The notes under the pieces: generated by a model
What the model saw: the letters and a program-made list of their open reading frames with translations, nothing else
Told to the model about the DNA's origin: nothing
The model's database searches: none
Program-made: the position numbers and the translations under genes
Source of the DNA: Chrysogorgia sp. JL179-B06
Lineage: Eukaryota; Cnidaria; Anthozoa; Scleralcyonacea; Chrysogorgiidae
Reading direction: 5' to 3'
Length of the DNA stretch: 64,000 nucleotides
NCBI GenBank assembly: GCA_035772405.1
Contig: JAYKKM010000226.1
Location: forward strand, 1,054,001 to 1,118,000
Part shown: positions 26,001 to 34,964 of the stretch, in pieces
Layout of the letters: every line of letters begins with the position of its first letter
Numbering within the stretch: position 1 is the first letter of the stretch

Positions 26001-29000
26001 CGTTTCAAAGTAGGGGACTGCAGTCTTAAGCCTGGTTTTTACTAGCAACATACTGGTAAGCATAAGATCAATAATATGAAAACAAAGCATGACTTCTCCA
26101 CTGGGACTTGAGATGCTGTTTACAACATTTTTCTATGACTTGTTAAAGAATAAGATCTTGAATAAAATAGACATCGAGGGGGTCCGACGCCCCGGAAAAT
26201 CTTTGAATTAAAAAGTCTTGGAAACAGCATTTCCTGGGTTTTGGGGCCAGTTTTCAGGGAAATATAAGGAGAAAAAATCACAAAATTTTACAATCTACGG
26301 AGTTTACACAAGCTTTCATATGTTTATATACACCTGTACGTATATTACATACGTATATTACCCACTGCCCACCCCCCGCTTCCCCCACCCTTGATTGTAC
26401 ATTGTATGCAGATTAAAAGATTAGTGAATAGTGCTTATAATCATATAGTTTATAGAGTGTTTTAACTTTTAGGAAATTCAAAAATGTGTGAAGTGTTGTT
26501 GAAAGGTGGGGCAAAGGTGAACTGTCAAGATCGAAGTGGCAGGACACCACTTCATACTGCTGCATGGAAAGGGTTCTATGGTGTGACTGAAACACTTATT
26601 GAATATGGAGCTGACGTAAACCATGCAGATCTAATGGGATATTCACAATTAATGACTGCTGCTTGGCAAGGTCATACATCAGTCTTAAATTTACTTCTAA
26701 AGAAAAATGCTATGGTTGATGTGTTGTCAACAAATGATAAAGCCAGTGCCCTCAGTATTGCTGCACAAGAAGGACATGAAGATGTGGTTCGGATGTTGTT
26801 GGATAACAATGCATCAAATCTGTCAGATAAATATGGAAGGGATCCCATAAAAGTTGCTCAGCAAGCTGGTATTGTATACAGTATATTATTATACCCTCAC
26901 GATATAATCCACCAATCAACTGTCTCTATTAGCATCACGTGGCAGCCCAATATTTTACGATGTAGGACAGCTACATATTGGGCAGTAACCTTTGGACTGT
27001 TTTCGTGTGAAGAAACATCTTTATGTTAAGATATTTTGTTCGATATAATAAAACACCTATTGGATTCATCTTCGCCCAATATTATAAAATATTTAAGTCT
27101 CGATTTGCAATATTAGGCTCGACCTTCGGTCTCGCTCAATATTGAATTCTCGACTTAAATATTTTGTAATATTGGCCTCAGAGGAATCCAATAAGTAATA
27201 TTGTGGGATAAATAATTATAAGATGCTGTACTGTCAAAGGCATCGATATGCCATGACCTCAATGTGCGTGCACCATCTTGTGTTAAACATGACGCCTGTC
27301 CAGGCGTTTACTCGGGCTACTGATTTCTGTAATCAGGCACTGAGGGCATTGTTCAGCGCTCGTTTAAAGAAGTGGGAAACTTTTAGAAGCAATGTACTGT
27401 AGTTACGTAGAGTTGGGCTAGAACTGTGAGAGCTATTTTGATTGTATTGATGAGGGACGAAGAAAAATCAGGCGTCTGCACGCAGGTTAGCCCTCTCTCT
27501 GCCCTCCCCCCAATGCAGAACGCCTGACACGCAGACGAAATTTAATGTAAACACCGCCACGGCAATGCTATTTTTTCTAATATCTGTTGGATTGAAGGTC
27601 TTCGTGTGTCAAAACTTATATAAAATCAACGGCAAGGCATACCAAACATCTGTTCATCGGTTTAATGGACATAAAAGCATTAAATCATCAGATAAACGTC
27701 GAATAGATCTTGAAGCCATGTCCTTTGATTTGGGTACGTTGTCTTTAATCGCTTACGCATTTTCTCATATAACATCTGATCTTCACATTTTAAGTAGACG
27801 AAACCTACAGCGTTCGATTCGCCAAATTGAAGTGATCATTTCGATATAGTATTGATTTAAATCGGACAAAAACACAACATTTCATATTGATAAATATTAC
27901 GGAGTTTCACGGGATAAATGTCAAACACAAATCACAGCATAATATAATATTTCCCTGTCCTTCGGAAGCTGTCCATTTGGAGAGAATCTTTGCAGTAGTT
28001 TGCGGGTTTACAAATCTCGTAAATACTTTTCCGACTGCGATTCATTGACAATAAAAGGAAAGTCCGAAATCGCTTTAATTCGCTTACAAGTATTATGGCT
28101 CTGTGATGTTGACGTCCACGGTTCTGTGAGTTCTTTCTTTTGGACCAGCTTTACCTTTGGGCGAGATATTGGTAGGTTTAGTAAGTGCTGAGTTTATATA
28201 AATTGACCAGTAAATCGTTGATCAGTGACCTTACGCTCAACTGCGGTAGGCCTGACGGGAAACATGTTTTGCGAAAACATTGCTGACTCAGTTTTGCAAT
28301 TTTGTGACCAAAAAGAATAATAACAAACGGAGCCGAAACCTAGACTCGGTCTACCATAGTAGCCCGAGTAATGACTATATAATTAATTAATTAATTAATT
28401 AATTAGTAAAAGTTATTAAGTATGCTTGACGTCCTATTTGTAGGTATTGTCATAAAAAATTATGCTTTTATGAAAAAAACATTGTCTTGGAAATCCTTAA
28501 TATAAATTTTGTTCATCATGTTTAGTTTAGTTTATTTGATTTATCGCTCTTTGGTGAACGGAATACCCCAACAGGCTAGAAGCCCAATTGATAGGGGTTC
28601 CGAGGACCTACGATTTAAGGCCATTATCCGAGAAGACCCGAAAATCTTACTATTTGCTGATAATTATTGCAAAGGCAGAACTTTCTCCTCGATTATTTTT
28701 AAAAGTGGAGGTCCGACCCAGGATATGAACTTGTGTCTCCCAGCTCATAGACATGTGTGCCGGTAATCGCTAGACCACAACAGCTGGTTTCATACAAAGC
28801 AGACAATAACTTTGTGTTGATATTGTATATGTTGTGTCTTACATAAAGGTCTAATTATGGAACTTTCATTGCAGGAAACCGAGGTGTGGTACACATTTTA
28901 GAGGCCTTTAATTCAAAACATATTTATGATGGAAATTTCACTAATACCTTAAAGAAACAGTTTCCAAAGCTGATTAAAGGCACAAGTATTGATAGTAGTT

Positions 29001-29395
29001 CTCCATCATTGACACTTGTTGCAGCAAGTGTGAACAAAAAATCTGTGGAGCGAAGTATTTCTAACACAAGTTCATGGGATAAATCTGGGAGTGAAGCTAA
29101 TTCTAACACAAGTATAAGTTCAAATGATCCATCCACTCCATGTGAAGATGAATATTGTCCATCATACTGTGGCCCCTGTGGTGAAATATCTGCAAAAATG
29201 TCTGCAAGTTTCCAGCAAAGTGAAACAACAGTCTTGACAGCATCAACATTGGATGATGAGGTATTTTTTGGTCGTTCTATATCAAAGGATTCTGTTAATA
29301 AGATACCCTTTGATTTAAACTCTGGATACCATGGGTGTGATCCATTCAGTCTAAGGAAAGCTTTGGAAATGCCTTCCATAGAAACAACTCTCTGA
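17035..29395 (+). CDS. ANKRD50: ANKRD50-like NACHT/ankyrin-repeat protein, seven exons
   Basis: Exons: 17035-18895, 19016-19222, 22622-22846, 23506-23589, 25518-25814, 26473-26868 and 28875-29395, giving 1196 aa. ATG 17035 is preferred; the frame opens slightly earlier only at a GTG. Residues 10-20 ([11 protein letters not shown]) precede a P-loop NTPase with Walker [10 protein letters not shown] (42-50) and Walker [12 protein letters not shown] (152-162). Ankyrin repeats run from about residue 505 to about 1020 (GADVN and TALxxAA motifs). A Ser/Thr-rich tail follows, with [10 protein letters not shown], a LRKALEMP helix and the C-terminus ETTL, a class I PDZ ligand. Order, the SxHxQ-style linker and the tail motifs match vertebrate ANKRD50, which works with the SNX27-retromer-WASH endosomal recycling machinery; that role is inferred here. 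All six introns are phase 1, so each internal exon is a whole number of codons. Repeat '[11 protein letters not shown]' lacks two residues. The 84-base exon 23506-23589 is easily missed. Confidence 0.88.
20347..20467. repeat. short foldback element in ankyrin-gene intron 2
   Basis: Arms ACTAGCCTCCTCTGCAGGCA and onward (about 37 bp) are repeated inverted with one or two changes, around a 45-base loop. The direct repeat TTATGG flanks both sides, consistent with a target-site duplication. Confidence 0.6.
20590..21025. repeat. MITE with CAGGGTTCGAATTAG ends
   Basis: The ends CAGGGTTCGAATTAG and CTAATTCGAACCCTG are exact inverted repeats about 437 bases apart. The interior repeats CGACTCGCAAAAAA-type motifs. 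CAG/CTG ends suggest hAT, but no clean 8-bp duplication is seen. Confidence 0.5.
21326..21850. repeat. G/C-homopolymer-rich repeat and worn Penelope-like fragment
   Basis: 21340-21525 has several poly-G and poly-C runs (a run of about 19 C near 21505) around GGGGGCTAAAGCCCCC. 21690-21850 resembles the foldback family at 11040 and 59985 (GTAGAGTGCTGCATAGACAG, and ATTTCGAGCAAAACCCTTCA). No gene. Both lie in intron 2 of the ankyrin gene. Confidence 0.35.
22922..23081. repeat. 160-bp MITE, GTTGTATAAAA ends
   Basis: The terminal inverted repeat AGGGCCTGGTTGTATAAAA pairs with TTTTATACAATCAGCCCCT. Inside are alternating AGTTAAA/TTTAACTA motifs. It sits just downstream of the exon ending at 22846. 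Confidence 0.55.
23843..24418. repeat. MITE-like element, CAGCCTGAATATTA ends
   Basis: CAGCCTGAATATTATT at the left and GTAATATTCAGGCCTG at the right are inverted, and GGACATTTCAGG / GGACATTGACAG-like sequence is next to them. About 575 bp with no transposase; intron 4 of the ankyrin gene. Confidence 0.4.
24523..24884. repeat. hAT-like MITE, CAGCGCTGCAAATA ends
   Basis: CAGCGCTGCAAATA and TATTTGCAGCGCTG are exact inverted termini. CTGTTG occurs on both sides, suggesting a partly eroded target duplication. The interior repeats GGCGGTCA/TGATGATC motifs. Intron 4 of the ankyrin gene. Confidence 0.55.
26876..27235. repeat. foldback element with CCAATATTATAAAATATTTA arms
   Basis: Inner arms at about 27055-27110 and 27145-27200 are inverted (CTATTGGATTCATC ... 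GAGGAATCCAATAAG, with AAATATTTAAGTCTCGA between). Outer TACAGTATATTATTATA and ATAATTATAAGATGCTGTA also pair. It lies directly after the exon ending at 26868. Confidence 0.45.
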
Positions 29396-29700
29396 ATTAC
29401 TTTAATGCCATGCATAATGTACATTACACAATAACTTTAGTTCAATATTATTGTATGTATTTTGAGATACATGTTCGTCATGTACATACAAAATGGATTT
29501 ATAGTATATAGTATTACACAAACTGTATAAAGTTTTGTAGCATGTTGTTGTGTTGCTTGCGTAACTGTTGTATTTTAATCGTTTAATTTGCTGTATAGTT
29601 GTTATACCATTGAAGACCAGTTATTAAATTTTATATATATGCAGTGTATTATCAAAAGCAAATTAGAGACGTCAGTGCAGTCTAAATTATTTACATACTT
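29396..29700 (+). other. 3' UTR and downstream region of the ankyrin gene
   Basis: AT-rich sequence follows the TGA at 29393-29395. There is no perfect AATAAA in the first 200 bases; the variant ATTAAA near 29623 is the best candidate poly(A) signal. No other feature. Confidence 0.35.
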
Positions 29701-29730
29701 TTATTTATTTACTAAGCTTCGCCAGAACAT

Positions 29731-30240
29731 TTAACAAGTACATACACAAAAAACAATAAGTATATAAATACATACAAATAGGCTGGGATACCACAACAGC
29801 ATTCGCCAATTACTGTGGACCCTTTGGTTAATAGTTTTAAAAGTTGTTAGAGTTCTGAAGGATCTTTGAAAAGCAGCAAGATATACGAACAAGAGCGCGA
29901 GCACATTACACTTCGGGCAGATGGACTTCCACGTCCGCGGGTCGTCTTGGTCGTCAAATATATTATTTAGGGCACAATGATAATATTCTAAAAGGGACTT
30001 CTTAAAGGATTTCAATTGAATAGATTTGTATCTAAGATATTTTGGGAGGACATTCCATGTTCTACATGTTCGTACAAAAAAGGAGCGCTGATAAGTGAGT
30101 GTTTTACATTTCCTTGGAATAAAAGTATATACATCGTTGTTACTGGATGATCGTGTTGTCCTGTCTGTATTTCTGATAAGCGGTAAAGCTTCTCTGTTTA
30201 TATCAATTAGACCATTGACAGCTTTGAAAAAGAAAATTAA
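29731..30240 (-). mobile_element. 5'-truncated LINE: C-terminal end of reverse-transcriptase ORF
   Basis: The minus-strand frame reads DRTTRSSSNND, FIPRKCKTLTYQRSFFVR, TWNVLPKYLRYKSIQLKSFK and then RTWKSICPKC. The pattern 'R.S(F/Y)F.R....WN.LP.......S...FK' is the standard tail of non-LTR retrotransposon proteins. The catalytic domain is missing and AT-rich sequence takes over upstream, so this is a dead copy and a different family from the one at 9090-9655. Confidence 0.65.
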
Positions 30241-30359
30241 ATAAATAAATAAAATTAAATAATAATAATTATGAATATGAATATGTTTATTAGGTTTCTG
30301 ATTCCAGTGACATTTTCTAGTTATTTCGACGTACATCAGACATAGTTTGGCGAATAACT

Positions 30360-31117
30360 ATCCTAATGATTTTCTGAAAAACTGTTTAAAACTTGCAGTT
30401 ACACCACCACGTACAAACTCTGAAAACGAAAGTTCGGTGATGGGTTTTGCGGTCGTTCCGTATATTCAAGGGATTACGGAACCAATAAAAGCATCTTAGA
30501 CTTAGGAAGTTTCAATTAACGTAAAAGTTGCTCAAAAACCTTCTTGACGTTTGGTCATATTTTTGCAAAACCTAAGGGACTGGTCGTTATTTATGGCCGG
30601 GGACCGAAGAGAAAATTGTAAAATTGTAAATTGTAAGATTGTAAATTGTAAGATCTAAATGGTTGGGTAAAAAATAATGACTTCTCTGAAGGGTTGGGTA
30701 GCAAAACTTTCATGACTATTTATATAAAGAGTTCATCATTTAAAATTTTGTTATCTCCAGTTCTTTTTAGTCATCTTTGCACATTAGCTTTTGTTATTGT
30801 ATTCCTCTCCTCGTTTTCCTTGGATTCCTGCTCTGTATAGGGAGATAATAATCTGAAAGTTACAGTATTAAAACTTGTATCGACGATATGCTGAGAATTG
30901 GGGGCTTTATCTAACTTTTTTTCTTGGGTTTGGTAAAAGATTTTCTTTACCCATAAATGGTTAATGATGATGATGATAAAACTTTATTTAACCACGCTAA
31001 CCCTGTCAACCGAAGCTGATTTCCACAAGGACCGTGTGAAAAAGAAGTACAGAAGTATAATATTTAAAGCTATTTACAAAATATGATATATAAGTAGTAG
31101 AGTGCGGGGCTTAATGA
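30360..31117 (-). repeat. intergenic sequence; LINE-like 3' tail at about 30960-31055
   Basis: On the minus strand 30960-31055 ends in AATAAAGTTTTATCATCATC, a typical LINE 3' terminus with a (TCA)n tail. The remainder has a short TTGTAAGATTGTAAA tandem repeat (30610-30655) and no gene. The viral inverted repeat begins at 31118 right after it, and no target duplication flanking the virus could be recognised. Confidence 0.4.
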
Positions 31118-31230
31118 CCCTTTGAGGACGGACCTAGGTGAACTGTAAGTACCTTTCTTTTGTCTAGCCTGATTAGCATTTGGTGTATTGTTATTACCCC
31201 CTTAATAACAAAACTACTTTATGTTTTTAT

Positions 31231-31554
31231 ATGAACGAATGTCTTCGAGAGCATGAAGACTTGTATGAGTATCTTGCCGTTCAAATAAGTGGAGATAACT
31301 TGCCGAATAATTTGCACGATATTTACCAACAGATGGATGTTGTGCATTTTGGAAGAATCGTTGTTTATTTAACACTAGTGTGGAAAGTTAGCGATTCTTG
31401 TGACTCCGAAACAGTTCGAGAAGCTGTGGGTAGAACTGTTGAAGTTTTTAGACGCGTGGACTTGACAAAATATAAACCGGTGAAGAAACTGTCATGGTTT
31501 AGGCGACTGACTTGGCCGGTTTTATTAACGACGCTGTCGTTATGGATGTTGTAA
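31231..31554 (+). pseudogene. Bcl-2-like tail-anchored protein, left copy, 5' end deleted
   Basis: This is the left-arm copy of the gene at 44356-44754. The 154-base deletion removed its promoter-proximal region, start codon and the first coding stretch (MAEQTIWDELRRNNIEIDK in the right copy). The remaining frame stays open to TAA at 31554, with the first ATG at 31231. The BH1-like FGRIVVYLTLVWKV and the hydrophobic tail are kept. Probably not expressed as a full protein. Confidence 0.6.
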
Positions 31555-31616
31555 AGTTGCTAAGGCCAAAGAGAGCAAGACATTAAAAAGTCATTAGTCT
31601 GCTGTGCTTCAACAAC

Positions 31617-31738
31617 TTTACGCCTGATTTGAATATTAGGTTTGAATGAGAAAAAAACTCATTAAAAGGTCATTAGGCGAATGCGTGGGTTCGAACTCGC
31701 TTCGTCGATTATAAGCCTGCGTTTTACGTTAACTAGCA
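31617..31738 (+). promoter_or_regulatory. shared intergenic module and TATA-like box upstream of the PC4-like gene
   Basis: It contains GCCTGATTTGAATATTAGG, GTTTGAATGAG and AAACTCATTAAAAGGTCATT, followed by GCGTGGGTTC. The same words occur in the same order at 33495-33592 upstream of the MG protein and integrase. TTATAAG at 31709-31715 lies about 25 bases before the PC4-like ATG. The module is mirrored in the right arm. Confidence 0.45.
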
Positions 31739-32323
31739 ATGGACGAGATTTTTGCGACTCCAATGAACTTTGTGCACGAAAGACCGATATTGCTAAAGAA
31801 ACGTGGTTCAAAGGAAGTTTACGTCTATTCCGATCAGTTCTTTCAAGAGATGCGTGTATGTATCAAAGAGTTTACGGATAGAGACGGAGTCAAATTGCTA
31901 GTGGAAGGTAGAGGAATAACATTAACCGAGCCGGTATTTGAAAAAATGTTGGACCTTATACCGATGCTTGTGGAGATTGTTGAGGAGAAGGATACCTTAA
32001 CTGAAGACATCAAGTTCTCGTTGTTAGAAGAAGGGGCCCTGGTTAGACCGTATCTTTCTGCCAGCGATGTTAACGGCAAAACGCGATTTAATATCGGCGT
32101 TGATAATTTCGAATGGGACCAAACGTTCGGTGGTTTAAAGCAGATCTATGATGGGAAACTCTTTTCGTTCACCGAGAAAGAGCTACCTCACGTGCAGAAA
32201 GTACTGAGAGAGATGCAACGAAAAATGAACGAGAGAAACATTCAGAAACCACCAGACATTAAAAAAGCGCGCATTACGTTCAGAAGATATTGGAAGATGG
32301 TCGTTGGAGTTAAGGGAATGTGA
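31739..32323 (+). CDS. PC4-like single-stranded-DNA-binding protein, left copy
   Basis: 194 aa. Residues about 40-75 (CIKEFTDRDGVKLLVEGRGI then TLTEPVFEKMLDLIP) match the core of the PC4/p15 coactivator fold: a beta strand with REF-type residues, a charged loop, 'G(R/K)GITL' and a long helix. A second, weaker PC4-like half follows (FNIGVDNFEW ... GKLFSFTEKELPHVQKVL, residues about 115-150). The basic C-terminus is FRRYWKMVVGVKGM. PC4 proteins bind single-stranded or melted DNA; in a virus of this kind a role in replication or late transcription is plausible but inferred. The right-arm copy has one extra Glu (LLEEEGAL). Confidence 0.55.
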   Translation: MDEIFATPMNFVHERPILLKKRGSKEVYVYSDQFFQEMRVCIKEFTDRDGVKLLVEGRGITLTEPVFEKMLDLIPMLVEIVEEKDTLTEDIKFSLLEEGALVRPYLSASDVNGKTRFNIGVDNFEWDQTFGGLKQIYDGKLFSFTEKELPHVQKVLREMQRKMNERNIQKPPDIKKARITFRRYWKMVVGVKGM

Positions 32324-32542
32324 ACCATGCGTTATATTAATTTTAGTGACTGCTTTGACTACGAATAATATGTATTAGTGAATAAAATTAAATTAAAGTG
32401 TATTTTCATCGCTTGCCTAAAGTCGATCAGACTTGTTTCCGATAATCGGTTTTTAATGAGTTTCGTCACAATGGCGAGCCACGCGAGTCCGGTCTTGTTC
32501 TATTGTCTCGCTTGCGAAGATTGTTGTTACTATAGGCAAACA

Positions 32543-32594
32543 TTATAAAAGTAGGGGGTTTCGTAAATATTTAATAGTTGTGTTTATTGTTACG
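32543..32594 (+). promoter_or_regulatory. TATA box and leader of the zf-GRF gene
   Basis: TTATAAAAG lies about 45 bases upstream of the ATG at 32595, preceded by GC-moderate intergenic sequence. It is present identically in the right arm (about 43314-43365). The gene therefore seems to have its own early-type promoter. Confidence 0.4.
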
Positions 32595-33260
32595 ATGGAG
32601 TGTCTTCACGGCGAACCCGCAGTTTTCGTAACAACTAAGAATGGCAAGTTTTGGCTTTGCGACAACAAGAACGAGAAAAGCTGTGAGTTTTTTTGCCCAG
32701 ACCAAGATCGTGGTTATTTCGAGAATGCTCTGTTGCTGTGGCGAACAAACGGAGCTCCGCGACCAGTCTGTCACGTCCACCAGAGACCGGCTAAGATGCG
32801 AGTTGTGAAAGACGCGGCGAAATCAAATTTTGGAAGACCTTTCTTCGTCTGCTGTAGTAGAGAGAATCCTTGTTCCTTTTGGCAGTGGGGCGATCGAGTT
32901 GAAGATCCGAAACCGACATGTCAACACGGACTGATTTGTCGCGTTCGGAAAGTCAAGAAAGAGGGAAACAACCAAGGCCGTTTGTTTTGCTGTTGTCCAA
33001 ATCAAAAAGAAACGTCGTGTGGTTTTTTTGAATGGAAACCGATTGAAGACCGCAACGAGCACCGCCAGCATGTTGAGAAAGTTGGTTGTTTGTATAGCAA
33101 CCCACCGCAGTACAGCTACATGGTCTCCGACACAGGTCTTACGTTTCAAAGCCTGAGGGAAGATCCCAACGATGCCTTCGCTGAGTATATAGGAGAACTA
33201 CCTAACTTATCGATGCCCACTAACCTAACGGAAGGATGGGTGCCTGAGGACATAAAATAA
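32595..33260 (+). CDS. triple GRF zinc-finger protein, left copy
   Basis: 221 aa from ATG 32595 (the frame opens earlier only at a GTG). Three GRF-type zinc-finger modules are in tandem: CLHGEPAVFVTTKNGKFWLC followed by CEFFCPDQ; CHVHQRPAKMR followed by GRPFFVCC and CSFWQWGD; CQHGLICRVRKV followed by GRLFCCC and CGFFEW. Each has the C-x-H ... C ... C ligand set and the aromatic 'G(R/K)xFxxC ... CxFFxW' pattern. zf-GRF domains bind single-stranded DNA in TOP3A, NEIL3, APE2 and TTF2. Three in a row with little else suggests a virus-encoded ssDNA-binding factor; the function is inferred. AATAAA follows at 33358. Protein identical in both arms. Confidence 0.65.
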   Translation: MECLHGEPAVFVTTKNGKFWLCDNKNEKSCEFFCPDQDRGYFENALLLWRTNGAPRPVCHVHQRPAKMRVVKDAAKSNFGRPFFVCCSRENPCSFWQWGDRVEDPKPTCQHGLICRVRKVKKEGNNQGRLFCCCPNQKETSCGFFEWKPIEDRNEHRQHVEKVGCLYSNPPQYSYMVSDTGLTFQSLREDPNDAFAEYIGELPNLSMPTNLTEGWVPEDIK

Positions 33261-33494
33261 TTATTTTAGACAACAATTAGGCTGACGAACACAAAAAAGA
33301 CAGAACTCTGAGACTGTGTGATATTTGTAAGAACCAAAACGTGTAAATACCTTAAACAATAAAGTAAATTCAAACTGTTAAAATTGTTGTTGTTTTTTGG
33401 TATTTTTTTTTTCTTGCTTTCTGCGTACTGGCAAATAAAGTTTCTTCGTCGGAACTTTCGAGGTCCCGAAGGGCAAAAGCGTGGGTCGTTGCTA

Positions 33495-33734
33495 AGGCCT
33501 GATCTGAATATTTCGTCCTGAATTTGAATATTGCTTAATTATATGTTTGAATGGAAAACTCATTAAAAGGTCATCAGGGTTTGCGTGGGTTCAGCGACTT
33601 ATCGGCTAACGATATTCTGACGACGAAACAATCATAAGGATTTGTCTATATAAGTTCAGTTGAAATTCGAGTCCTTAAAACACCTAGTCGTGTTTCACCT
33701 CGACTCATTTCTCGCCATTGCTTGACATGACAAG
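33495..33734 (+). promoter_or_regulatory. second copy of the shared module with TATA box
   Basis: It has GGCCTGATCTGAATATT, GTTTGAATGG and AAACTCATTAAAAGGTCATC then GCGTGGGTTC, matching 31617-31690. TATATAAG at 33646-33653 is about 85 bases upstream of the MG-protein ATG. The GTTGCTAAGGCC motif preceding it is also found after the Bcl-2-like stop (31553-31564). Confidence 0.45.
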
Positions 33735-33917
33735 ATGGGTCAGTGTTTTGGAAAACCAATAATCCCTAGTGTGAAACTGACAGATATTTTTAAACGGATA
33801 CGGTGTCTCTGTACGTGTTGCGGTGGAAGTGTTGTAATTGTTCAATCGGAACTTGATGGAAAAGAAGAGACAACAACTCCTGAAGAAAATATACTACGAC
33901 CCGAAACACCAAGCTAG
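33735..33917 (+). CDS. small MG/Cys-rich protein, predicted N-myristoylated, left copy
   Basis: 60 aa beginning MGQCFGKP. Gly2 with small residues at position 6 fits an N-myristoylation signal, and Cys4 plus the CLCTCCGG cluster could be palmitoylated. No membrane helix is present, so attachment would be by lipid. It overlaps the integrase frame by about 60 bases in a different register, with ATG 33735 preceding integrase ATG 33856, so the two may share a message. The acidic C-terminus ends RPETPS (ETPR in the right arm). It is conserved in both arms, but I cannot name a family. Confidence 0.5.
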   Translation: MGQCFGKPIIPSVKLTDIFKRIRCLCTCCGGSVVIVQSELDGKEETTTPEENILRPETPS

Positions 33918-34941
33918 TTTTAGCGGTGTCGAAAAACTTTTTCGTGCGGCGAAAGATGCTAGTAAAGACAAGATAAAACTGACACGAAAACATGTTCGTG
34001 AGTGGGTACGCGCTCAGGAGACGTACTCTCTACATAAACCTGTGCGTAAAAACTTCCCGCGAAACAGAGTATTTGTTGGGGGTATTGACGACCAGTTTGA
34101 ATCCGATTTGGCCGATTTTCAATCTTTGAGTTCGTATAATGACAATTATAGATTTGTATTGGTTTGCATCGACTGTTTTTCAAAATACGCATGGGTGAGA
34201 CCCCTGAAGAACAAAACAGGACCTGTTGTTGCGCGTGCGTTTCGTGATATATTGGAGGAGGGACGCGTGCCAAAATATCTTCACACCGATCACGGAACAG
34301 AGTATTTAAACGCCTCATTTCGAAATCTTATGCGACAATTCAACATTCACTTTTTCACGGCAAACACTGACACGAAAGCGAGCATAGCCGAGAGATTTAT
34401 CAGAACGTTGAAACAAAAGATTTACCGTTATTTTACGGCCAACAACACCACGCGTTATATTGACGTATTACAAGATTTGGTTTTTGCGTACAACCACAGT
34501 TATCACCGCTCGATTAAAGAGATACCGGCCAATGTTACCAGAGAGAACGAATATCGAGTAAGACAAACTTTATATGGAGAAAAGCAGAAAAAAATCAAAT
34601 TCAAATTTAAAGTGGGTGATCTGGTGAAAATTAGTAAGATGCGTAGAGTGTTTGAAAAAGCATACAATCAAGGTTGGACAGAAGAGAATTTTACTATCAC
34701 CGAACAAGTTCCACGACACCCACCCGTGTACAAACTGAAAGACTTCGACGGAGAAGTACTTGGTGGTACTTTCTACGAACATGAGCTACAGCGAGTCACA
34801 AAAAAAGATAATGTTTATCGCGTGGATCGCATTCTGCAGACGAGAACGAGAAACGGTCGTAAACAACACTTTGTGAGTTGGAAAAATTATCCAGCTAAGT
34901 TTAACAGTTGGGTTGATGAAAAGGATATAAAGGCTCTTTAG
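33856..34941 (+). CDS. retroviral-type integrase with chromodomain, intact copy
   Basis: 361 aa from the first ATG (33856). The rve catalytic core has Asp at about 84 (ESDLADF), Asp145 (LHTDHGTEY) and Glu179 (KASIAERF), the DDE triad. A basic 'KFKFKVGDLVKISKM' SH3-like segment follows, then a C-terminal chromodomain (about 319-361: YRVDRILQTR, HFVSWKNYP, SWVDEKDI). This is the Polinton/adintovirus integrase arrangement; it would insert the linear element into host DNA, possibly steered by histone marks. The 5' part through the chromodomain core lies in the repeat, but the last 13 codons are unique to this side. Intact here; the right copy is broken. Confidence 0.88.
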   Translation: MEKKRQQLLKKIYYDPKHQASFSGVEKLFRAAKDASKDKIKLTRKHVREWVRAQETYSLHKPVRKNFPRNRVFVGGIDDQFESDLADFQSLSSYNDNYRFVLVCIDCFSKYAWVRPLKNKTGPVVARAFRDILEEGRVPKYLHTDHGTEYLNASFRNLMRQFNIHFFTANTDTKASIAERFIRTLKQKIYRYFTANNTTRYIDVLQDLVFAYNHSYHRSIKEIPANVTRENEYRVRQTLYGEKQKKIKFKFKVGDLVKISKMRRVFEKAYNQGWTEENFTITEQVPRHPPVYKLKDFDGEVLGGTFYEHELQRVTKKDNVYRVDRILQTRTRNGRKQHFVSWKNYPAKFNSWVDEKDIKAL

Positions 34942-34964
34942 ACTAAACCTCGTCGTTTAGTTGG
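34921..34964 (+). promoter_or_regulatory. TATA-like box ahead of the capsid gene block
   Basis: GATATAAAGG at 34923-34932, inside the last codons of the integrase, is about 35 bases before the penton-like ATG. The next four genes are tightly packed (overlap or gaps under 10 bases), so this could drive a late capsid cluster. Confidence 0.3.

Larger units (their letters stand above)
31118..34902 (+). repeat. left arm of the viral inverted repeat
   Basis: It matches 41005-44943 inverted at near-identity: the 108-residue antisense frame and the whole zf-GRF protein are identical in both. It starts CCCTTTGAGGACGGACC and ends in CCAGCTAAGTTT within the integrase chromodomain. Relative to the right arm it lacks about 154 bases (the equivalent of about 44706-44860). 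The scar contains CCCTTAATAAC, the reverse complement of a neighbouring 11-mer. Other differences are a three-base codon loss in the PC4-like gene and a few substitutions. Confidence 0.88.

Noticed and set aside
27565..27849. 94-residue frame in the ankyrin-gene intron 6
   Set aside because: No domain, no splice pattern, and it is flanked by repeat sequence; chance frame.
31118..31123. 6-bp target duplication of the viral element
   Set aside because: Bases outside the left arm (TTAATGA) and right arm (GGAAATC) do not match in any register I tried.
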